64,000 nucleotides of DNA from Paenibacillus sp. HWE-109 (GTDB lineage: Bacteria; Bacillota; Bacilli; Paenibacillales; NBRC-103111). Where the stretch lies: NCBI RefSeq assembly GCF_022163125.1, contig NZ_CP091881.1:6510001-6574000 (forward strand), written 5' to 3'. Below, in pieces: positions 39,378 through 45,931 of this stretch. Each line of letters starts with the position of its first letter. Positions within the stretch are counted from its first letter, which is position 1. Under the pieces are notes generated by a model. The model was not told the origin of the DNA and did not search any database. It saw only the letters and a list, made by a program, of their open reading frames with translations. The position numbers and the translations under genes were made by a program.

Positions 39378-39397
39378 CCTAACGAGCAGCCTCTTTC
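39352..39397. terminator. Bidirectional terminator overlapping the LacI-type stop codon
   Basis: AAGAGGCTG-CTCG-AGGTTA pairs with TAACCT-CGAG-CAGCCTCTT, and the stop codon lies within the loop-proximal stem. It sits between two convergent genes. Its outer arms equal those of the stem-loop at 3647-3697. Confidence 0.85.
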
Positions 39398-39402
39398 TCT
39401 TC

Positions 39403-41163
39403 TTACAACTTCGTAATCTCACGAATTTTTTCCAAAGCAATCTTCGGCTCGCGCTCAATCGTCAACAGGCCATTCAACTCCTGCTGCACATCGGTAAGCT
39501 GTGTATAGCAGTAACCGCATACGTAGTCCAAATCCCGGATAGCCTGCGTGATATTGCGGTAACGAGTCAAGAATTCTTCCTCGGTTTTCACTTGATTGCC
39601 ATAGCCCCAGCCCTCTTCCGTAGTAAAGGCGATGCCTCCATACTCACTGATAATCACAGGCTGCCCCTTGTAGGCATATCCATCAGCGAATGGAAATTTA
39701 AAATCATTATGAATGATATCATTGCTCAGCAGAAGATCTTTATCTTGATACCGCTCATAGAAAATCTGACCGAGCTCTTCATAATCATGCAGCGTAATAA
39801 TGTCCGATACGGTATGCTCCCAACCATCATTTACAATCACGGGTCTCATCGGATCAAAAGATTTGGTCAAGTAATAGATCGCCTCGGTGAACTGCTGCTG
39901 CGTCCGATCCACCTTGATATTCGGCACACCCCACGACTCGTTAAAAGGTACCCACGTCACGATGCAAGGATGGTTGTAATGCTGTTGAACAACCTCCATC
40001 CACTCGCGCGTAAAGCTTTCGACAGCCTCATCCCCGAATTCATAAGCGGCCCCCATCTCGGACCAAACAAGCAAGCCCTTGCGGTCACACCAATACAGGA
40101 ATCTTGGATCTTCCAGCTTCTGATGCTTGCGCACGCCATTGAAGCCCAGTGCCATCGTCTTCTCAATATCTTCAATAAGCGCCTCTTCGGAGGGAGGGGT
40201 CAAATGCGTTTCTTTCCAGTACCCTTGATCTAGCAAAAGCTTCTGATAATAAGGCATATTGTTAATGAGCACTTTCCCTTTCTCAATCGAAACCTTGCGG
40301 AATCCGAAGTAGGAATTCACCCTATCCAGCGGCTCGCCATCCTTCAGCAGAACAAATTCAATATCGTACAAGTTAGGGTGATTGGGGTGCCAATGCTTGA
40401 TTTTCCATTCGCCGATCCGATCGCTGTAGAGATGAATATCAGCACTTAATTTCGCCCGATCCACCGCTAAATAAGATTCTTTGATAAGCTGACCCTCAAA
40501 CCGAACGATCGTTTTCAGAAGCAGTCCCTCTTGCTGCTCCACGCCTTGCAACTGATACTGAATGTTCAGCTGATGCTTATCGATATCCGGCGTCATTTTT
40601 ACCGACTTCACATACTGAGGCGCTACATACTCCAGCCATACAGACTGCCAAATCCCTGTCGTCTGCACATACCAGCAGCCGAAATTATCCTTAACCCAGC
40701 GCTGCTTCCCGCGCGGCTGCATGCAATTATCGCTATCCTGCGCGCGGACAACAATCCGATTCTCGCCGGAAACATCGATATAATCCGTGATATCGAACTG
40801 AAAGGCCGCATACCCGCCCGTATGTTCGCCTACGCTCTGTCCATTCACCCAAACTTGCGCATGATGATCCACCGCTTGGAAGTGCAGAATAGTCCGCTTA
40901 TTCTGCTGATCCTTCGGGAGCGAAATCGATCTTTCATACCATACATAGGGGTGAAAAACGGGATCATTGATGCCGCTTGCTTCCGTTTCGTATGTAAAAG
41001 GAACCGTAATGGTTTGCGCGGCAGGGAGCTGTTCAAACCACTTCTCGCCTACCCCCGCATTCAAGTCGTCAAAACAGAAACTCCATGTGCCGTTCAAATC
41101 TGTCCATGCTTCCCGCACAAACTGCGGTCGAGGATAATTGGGAATATAAGAATGCGATGTCAT
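39403..41163 (-). CDS. Glycoside hydrolase family 2 protein
   Basis: A 586-residue cytoplasmic glycosidase without a signal peptide. A jelly-roll sugar-binding domain (NGTWSFCFDDLNAG; VWVNGQSVGEHTGGYAAFQFDI) leads to an Ig-like domain and a TIM barrel. WVPFNESWG near residue 413 holds the acid/base glutamate, and VIISEYGG near residue 508 the nucleophile. GH2 members include beta-galactosidases, beta-glucuronidases and beta-mannosidases; the exact activity is not decided here. AAGGAG precedes the ATG. The gene is divergent from an ArsR-type regulator gene with symmetric operator-like sites between them, which suggests direct control. Confidence 0.93.
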   Translation of the reverse strand: MTSHSYIPNYPRPQFVREAWTDLNGTWSFCFDDLNAGVGEKWFEQLPAAQTITVPFTYETEASGINDPVFHPYVWYERSISLPKDQQNKRTILHFQAVDHHAQVWVNGQSVGEHTGGYAAFQFDITDYIDVSGENRIVVRAQDSDNCMQPRGKQRWVKDNFGCWYVQTTGIWQSVWLEYVAPQYVKSVKMTPDIDKHQLNIQYQLQGVEQQEGLLLKTIVRFEGQLIKESYLAVDRAKLSADIHLYSDRIGEWKIKHWHPNHPNLYDIEFVLLKDGEPLDRVNSYFGFRKVSIEKGKVLINNMPYYQKLLLDQGYWKETHLTPPSEEALIEDIEKTMALGFNGVRKHQKLEDPRFLYWCDRKGLLVWSEMGAAYEFGDEAVESFTREWMEVVQQHYNHPCIVTWVPFNESWGVPNIKVDRTQQQFTEAIYYLTKSFDPMRPVIVNDGWEHTVSDIITLHDYEELGQIFYERYQDKDLLLSNDIIHNDFKFPFADGYAYKGQPVIISEYGGIAFTTEEGWGYGNQVKTEEEFLTRYRNITQAIRDLDYVCGYCYTQLTDVQQELNGLLTIEREPKIALEKIREITKL

Positions 41164-41186
41164 CCGTACAGCTCCTTTAATATTAA

Positions 41187-41283
41187 TTTGAAAGTTAATT
41201 AAATAACTTGTTTAACCACAACATTACTGTAATACTCGTGAAAAAATAAGTCAATACCTGTTGTTTAATTAACTTCAAAGTTA
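41187..41283. promoter_or_regulatory. Paired operator-like sites between GH2 and ArsR-type genes
   Basis: The palindrome AAGTTA-ATTAAA-TAACTT lies at 41192-41209. A second site TAACTT-CA-AAGTTA lies at 41270-41283. The 17-base words at 41187-41203 and 41264-41280 are near-identical in inverted orientation (both contain AGTTAATTAAA). They occupy the 155-base gap that must hold both divergent promoters. Confidence 0.65.
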
Positions 41284-41318
41284 TAGAATAAACAAAAACA
41301 GATAAACGAGGTCCCTCT

Positions 41319-42236
41319 ATGCAAATTGATGTTTCCACGAAAAATATGGCCTTCCTCGAATGTTTCTCTTCCGAAACCAGAGTAAAGATCATCGAACTAT
41401 TACAGCAAGAATCCTTAAATATTAAGCAGCTTTCCCAGCGGCTAGAGATTTCTTCGGCCATTGTGACCAAACATATTCAGAAGCTCGAGCAAGCTGGTAT
41501 CGTCGCTTCCGAGAATTCGACCGGCATTCGCGGCACGCAGAAAATTTGCCATTTGAAATTGGATCAGGCTGTCCTGCAATTCATCCCCAAGAAACAGCCG
41601 GAGCTTCCTGCCAACAGAGCCAATACACTGTCAATTCCGGTTGGCCAATACACATCCTTCGAGGTGAAGCCGACCTGCGGACTTGCCTCGCCAACCCAGC
41701 TCATTGGCGTACTGGATGATCCGCGCTATTTCGCCGATCCCGGGCATGTGCAGGCGAGCATCATTTGGTTCAGCAGCGGTTATGTGGAATACCGGATTCC
41801 TAACTTTCTGCACAGCAACCAAAAGCTCCGCGCCTTGGAAATTTCCTTCGAAATTTGCTCCGAAGCGCCTGGCTACAACGAAAACTGGCCTTCGGATATC
41901 TCTTTTTTCATCAATGAGATCCCGCTCGGCATATGGACGAGCCCTGGCGATTTCGGGGCACAGCGAGGCGTGCTCACCCCCGAATGGTGGAGCAGCAGCA
42001 ACACGCAGCATGGCTTGTTGAAGGTTATTAACGTAGGGCCAACCGGCTCCTACCTCGACGGCACTCAAATCTCCGATGTCACCATCGAGGATCTCTCTGT
42101 CACCTTCGCCAAAGAGATTAACTTCCGCATTGCCTCATTGGAAAGCTCATCCAACTGCGGCGGTATTACCTTGTTCGGAAAGCATTTCGGGAATTATGCG
42201 CAGGATATTGTCGTTACCATGCATGAGGATAAGTAA
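41319..42236 (+). CDS. ArsR-type regulator with large C-terminal beta domain
   Basis: A 305-residue protein. The N-terminal winged helix (FSSETRVKIIELLQ; LSQRLEISSAIVTKHIQKLE) occupies residues 10-90. The remaining 215 residues are unusual for ArsR proteins, which mostly stop near 100 residues. This part has IPNFLHSNQKLRALEISFEI and WPSDISFFINEIPLG and appears all-beta, perhaps a sugar-binding jelly roll. It has no metal-site cysteines at the usual helix. Divergence from the GH2 gene suggests it senses a glycoside and controls that gene. GAGG lies upstream of the ATG. Confidence 0.85.
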   Translation: MQIDVSTKNMAFLECFSSETRVKIIELLQQESLNIKQLSQRLEISSAIVTKHIQKLEQAGIVASENSTGIRGTQKICHLKLDQAVLQFIPKKQPELPANRANTLSIPVGQYTSFEVKPTCGLASPTQLIGVLDDPRYFADPGHVQASIIWFSSGYVEYRIPNFLHSNQKLRALEISFEICSEAPGYNENWPSDISFFINEIPLGIWTSPGDFGAQRGVLTPEWWSSSNTQHGLLKVINVGPTGSYLDGTQISDVTIEDLSVTFAKEINFRIASLESSSNCGGITLFGKHFGNYAQDIVVTMHEDK

Positions 42237-42740
42237 GTTTAAAACAGCAAACGGGCCTGACAATGGGGCAGAACGGCTTGATGGAGGGTTTGCCCCAATG
42301 CCGATATCCACGTGAACATCTGCAAGTTGCTAGGCCTCTGAGCCGCTGACGCGCTCCCGAACCCAAGCTCAAGCCCCCCCCGAGCCCTGCACAATCAATC
42401 TGCTATTCTAATGAACTGGAGGATGCTTATAGACGAGAAAATGGCTGCTTTGGCGATTTAATGAACTGTATTGGCTTTATCGAGTCATTTATAGGCGGAA
42501 TGGTGATCATTTTTATGAAATAGCGCCTCTGGAATTCATTAGGTTTTTAAAATGGACTATTTTGATCAAATAAAGGTTATTGAGTTCGTAAGGGTTTGCC
42601 TCAAGCTTCATTGACTCGGGGCAGCCCTTCTTAGCCACTCAAAGTAGATTGACAAATATAATTTGTCAAGTTCACATACCCTCACACCACCTCTCCGAGA
42701 AGGACGATTTAATTGACACCACACTTGACAATAAAAAACA
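42237..42740. other. Intergenic region with a short dispersed-type repeat
   Basis: About 500 bases lie between convergent genes. TAATGAACTGGA at 42409, TAATGAACTGTA at 42459 and an inverted TGGAATTCATTA at 42530 form a small repeat group. No gene with a ribosome site was seen. Confidence 0.5.
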
Positions 42741-42785
42741 AAAAAAGCACCCGTACCTTTTAACAAAAAGGACAGTGCTTTTTTA
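42741..42785 (-). terminator. Terminator of the ugtP-type operon
   Basis: On the minus strand AAAAAGCAC pairs with GTGCTTTTTT, with an inner CCTTTT/AAAAGG stem. It ends about 28 bases after the glycosyltransferase stop. Confidence 0.85.
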
Positions 42786-42812
42786 GGGTAAAAAGAGGGA
42801 GAAAGCCTTACG

Positions 42813-43994
42813 TTAGCCGTTCGCATAGGCAAGCTGCATGCCCTCGGTGAGCGGGACGAAATGATGGCGGGTCTCGAAGATGGCATTCAGCGTGTGAAGG
42901 ACGTCTTGGTTCTGCTGATGTAATTTCACATTGTGTTTCAATTTGGATAACAGCGATTGGTTCGCTATGATGGCCAACAGCTGATTTTTCAACTCTGCCG
43001 CATTCTTCACTTCGATCGCAGCTCCCAAACCAACCAAATATTTTGCATTAGCCTGTTCTTGTCCCGGTATCGGCTTGTACAGCATCATCGGGAGTTCCAG
43101 CGCGAGCGCCTCCGAAATGGTCAGCCCCCCTGGTTTGGTCACAATAAGATCCGACAAAGCCATCAGTTCATGCACATGATCAACGAACCCGGTTACCTTG
43201 ACGTGATGGCGGGTTTTCTCTCCGCTCAGTTCTTCTTCCAGCTGAAGCTTGAGCTTCTCGTTACGTCCGCAGACGAAAACAAACTGTACCGGCTCCGCCA
43301 AATCATCGGACTGCAGCACCGACTTGAATTGCTTGCCGATTAAACCATGCCCGCCTCCCATGACCAATACCGTCGGCATATCCCGGTGCAAACCATGCTT
43401 ATCTCGCAGCGCCATTCGATCATATTCTCTCGTAAACGGCATCCGAATCGGAATGCCGGTCACCACAATTCGCTGCTCCGGAATGCGGTATCTCAGCAGT
43501 GCTTGCTTCACATGTTCAGCGCCAACCAGATAGCGGTCTGTACCGGGATGGATCCAATAACTATGATCGGTGTAATCCGTCATAACCGTCACAGTAGGCA
43601 CCGTTGTTAATCCGTTGCATTTCAAATACGACATCGCCGCGGCAGCACCCGGGAAGGTGCAGACCACCTCGGTCGGCTTCTCCTCGTGCAGCAGCTCCAG
43701 CATTCGGTCGGTACTGAATGATTTCATCTTTTTAAACATATGTGAGAACGTATTATCTTCCCTTGTCTTCCGATACAAATAACCATACACGGATGGCAGG
43801 CTTTTCACCCACTGCATGTAGCAATATTTGCCCACTGAGTGCAGATAAGGATGCGTCCATTCCAGAAAATCCACCACTTTCACTTCCACACCTGGTTTAT
43901 AGAAACGTGTCGCCTCCAGAATCGCCTGCGCCGCTTTATTATGTCCGTCTCCTAAGCTGCCTGTCAGGATTAATAGTTTGTCCCTCTGTTTCAT
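42813..43994 (-). CDS. ugtP: MGDG synthase/UgtP-family glycosyltransferase
   Basis: A 393-residue GT28-type glycosyltransferase. The N-terminal MGDG synthase domain starts LLILTGSLGDGHNKAAQAIL, with the acceptor-side motif GDGH. The nucleotide-sugar side carries VMGGGHGLIGKQF and KPGGLTISEALALELPM. UgtP-type enzymes transfer glucose from UDP-glucose to diacylglycerol for glycolipids and lipoteichoic acid anchors at the membrane. Whether this paralogue is the housekeeping enzyme is not certain. Its ATG overlaps the PAP2 stop by four bases (ATGA), so the two are translationally coupled. Confidence 0.88.
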   Translation of the reverse strand: MKQRDKLLILTGSLGDGHNKAAQAILEATRFYKPGVEVKVVDFLEWTHPYLHSVGKYCYMQWVKSLPSVYGYLYRKTREDNTFSHMFKKMKSFSTDRMLELLHEEKPTEVVCTFPGAAAAMSYLKCNGLTTVPTVTVMTDYTDHSYWIHPGTDRYLVGAEHVKQALLRYRIPEQRIVVTGIPIRMPFTREYDRMALRDKHGLHRDMPTVLVMGGGHGLIGKQFKSVLQSDDLAEPVQFVFVCGRNEKLKLQLEEELSGEKTRHHVKVTGFVDHVHELMALSDLIVTKPGGLTISEALALELPMMLYKPIPGQEQANAKYLVGLGAAIEVKNAAELKNQLLAIIANQSLLSKLKHNVKLHQQNQDVLHTLNAIFETRHHFVPLTEGMQLAYANG

Positions 43995-44665
43995 CTTCTA
44001 AGCCCCCTGTCAAGATTGTGCTGTTGTGCATGCACCTTTATTGTTTCTGTTCCCCAGTTTTTGCGAATACGTTCCACGACGTACAGGACGCCCTCAGCCA
44101 CCACAACTGCACCCACGATATCTAAAAGTACATGCTGCTTAACGAACTGTGTAGACACGATGATGAGCAGTGACATGCTCGAAATTGCTATTTTATAACC
44201 TATTGCCACACGATTGGTACGCAGATAGGCTCTCATCAAGACATAAGAAGTTAATACATGTGTACTCGGAAAACAGTTAAATGGTTGATCCGAACGATAC
44301 ACCCACTCTACCATCCGCAGCAGCCAATCGGTTTCGGTTAGCTCCGGCCGAGGGACAGTGGTTTGATATATAGCATATACCCCATAACACAGAAGAAGAC
44401 CCATTACCATCTCTAAAATTGTAAAATAATAGTTGCGGCGATCTTTATGTGCCAAATACAGGAATCCAACCAAGAGAAAGCCGTACCATGATAAGTATGG
44501 GACAATAAAGCCTTTGATAAACGGAATTTGCCGATCCAGGTCAGTAACCAGGTTGTAAGCCCTGCCATCCGCTTGATTCAAATGAACGTAGATTAGACCC
44601 ACTAAAGGAATCAACAGCATTGCACTGCATGCCATGACATAGGACCACCACGACGCTTTTCTCAC
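43991..44665 (-). CDS. PAP2-family membrane phosphatase
   Basis: A 224-residue protein with about six helices. PAP2 signatures are PRPE near residue 105, FPSTH near residue 135 and KQHVLLD near residue 178; the last two hold the two catalytic histidines. Such enzymes dephosphorylate phosphatidate, phosphatidylglycerol phosphate or undecaprenyl pyrophosphate. Overlap with the UgtP-type gene favours supply of diacylglycerol from phosphatidate for glycolipid synthesis; that is inference. Confidence 0.88.
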   Translation of the reverse strand: MRKASWWSYVMACSAMLLIPLVGLIYVHLNQADGRAYNLVTDLDRQIPFIKGFIVPYLSWYGFLLVGFLYLAHKDRRNYYFTILEMVMGLLLCYGVYAIYQTTVPRPELTETDWLLRMVEWVYRSDQPFNCFPSTHVLTSYVLMRAYLRTNRVAIGYKIAISSMSLLIIVSTQFVKQHVLLDIVGAVVVAEGVLYVVERIRKNWGTETIKVHAQQHNLDRGLRR

Positions 44666-44888
44666 ATGAACTCCTCGCTCTCCTTTACGTTATCTTCATC
44701 TTACAGGAGATCCGAGTTTTGCCAAACGCTCTAAGGTACTGTCTTTTGTTAGCCAAAGGTCCTGAAAAAACCTAGACTAAAGGCTAAGTTCTAATTTTAT
44801 ATATGTAAATCGTTGGTCATATCCCCCCCGAGACAACAACCATGAAAGAAATTCTGCGTAATACTCGTGCTATCCTAGCGTGAGAAAT

Positions 44889-44928
44889 AGCCATCAGCAC
44901 CACTTTCCTCCAAGTAATGTCGATGGCT
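44889..44928 (-). terminator. Possible weak terminator after the small secreted-protein gene
   Basis: AGCCATC pairs with GATGGCT around a long loop, with only a short T-rich tail on the minus strand. It lies just beyond the stop at 44944. Confidence 0.35.
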
Positions 44929-44943
44929 TCTTGAATCCCTTAC

Positions 44944-45480
44944 TCAATCCTTATTTCTTCGTGATCTAACCACATAAACGGAATATCCAATACCTGCTCC
45001 CGCAGCGCCAAGCAAGACGATTGAGATCGCAATGACGGCCCAATTCGTCTTATTCGTTTCTGCCGGGACAACCTTTTGCTTGAGCGTAATCTCCTTGTCT
45101 TTCAGATAGCTTAGAGACGTATAGGAATTGACTGCCTTTTGCATAGGCGAGCACAACGGATTCTCCCAACTGCCATCTTTCTTCATCAAATAATACAGAT
45201 ACTGTTCACCCTTCTGACTTGTACCCCAGGTCAAATCCTCTGCGACCGTAAGCTTCCGTTCCTCCACCCCTTTGAAGCTATTCAGGATGGTTAATTGGAG
45301 CTCATTATGTTGTTTTCTTCGAATGATCTCATCCACCGTAGCCACAACGACTGCGTCATATCGATCATACGCTTGATCGACAGCAAGCGGCTGAGCACAG
45401 GACAATGCGTAAGTATTCGTAGGAAAGAGCCCCACTAACACGAAGAAGCACAGCCATGCGGTTATGATTCGTTTTTTCAT
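44944..45480 (-). CDS. Secreted, C-terminally anchored protein of unknown function
   Basis: A 178-residue protein. GAGGGGGAG precedes the ATG at 45480, so an upstream in-frame extension is rejected. A signal peptide ends near NTYALSCAQ. The mature part starts with a cysteine and continues AVDQAYDRYDAVVVATVDEI, then LTILNSFKGVEERKLTVAED. This pattern recalls the TIMP/netrin-like OB fold of bacterial secreted proteins, though I cannot confirm it. A second cysteine lies in NPLCSPMQ. One transmembrane helix (WAVIAISIVLLGAAGAGIGY) and a basic tail anchor the C-terminus. Confidence 0.72.
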   Translation of the reverse strand: MKKRIITAWLCFFVLVGLFPTNTYALSCAQPLAVDQAYDRYDAVVVATVDEIIRRKQHNELQLTILNSFKGVEERKLTVAEDLTWGTSQKGEQYLYYLMKKDGSWENPLCSPMQKAVNSYTSLSYLKDKEITLKQKVVPAETNKTNWAVIAISIVLLGAAGAGIGYSVYVVRSRRNKD

Positions 45481-45719
45481 CCATACTCCCCCTCTATAGT
45501 AAAGACGCAGAATTCCATCCAATGTTGCATTATAACTGGATTTATTTGGAATGTTGAACAGGAGCGCGGAACTCACAGCCCTTATTCCGGCGTTGGACCT
45601 GATCCCTCACCGTCCACTATTTCAGCTACTTGCCTATACGGCCGTTTGATTGGATTAATCCAATCCACAACGTGAGGCGTTCCTTAGACACTGGACGTGC
45701 CGCCGCACAGTCCGGGTAC

Positions 45720-45813
45720 TTCAGCTACTTTCCCTTGCAGCTACTCTCAGCTTCCTCCCAACCATCTGTCCAAACTAGCTAACATCAAGATTCTGCTCCA
45801 GCGGAACGGGATC
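45720..45813 (-). repeat. Solo fragment of the array repeat family
   Basis: CAGCTACTTTCCCTTGCAGC, then CTACTCTC and CTCCCAACCATCTGTCCAA, match the non-dyad part of the array units. A half dyad (AGCGGAACGGGATC) follows near 45800. It lies 3' of yhgE, in the same orientation relative to its upstream gene as arrays A and B. Confidence 0.75.
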
Positions 45814-45833
45814 TTGGAGCCTCAACCATAAAC

Positions 45834-45871
45834 AAAAAGGGCGGCTTTCAATAATGCACAAAAGGCCGCCC
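45834..45871 (-). terminator. Terminator of yhgE
   Basis: On the minus strand GGGCGGC pairs with GCCGCCC around an AT-rich loop, followed by five T. It lies about 60 bases beyond the yhgE stop. Confidence 0.9.
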
Positions 45872-45931
45872 ACAGGTTATTCACCTCGTGAAGCAGCCTC
45901 CGCCCTTATGTTTACCGCAAAACCAAGTAAC

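Noticed and set aside
39313..40233. 306-codon plus-strand frame across the LacI end and GH2 gene
   Set aside because: It is antisense to the catalytic part of GH2, whose active-site motifs are intact.
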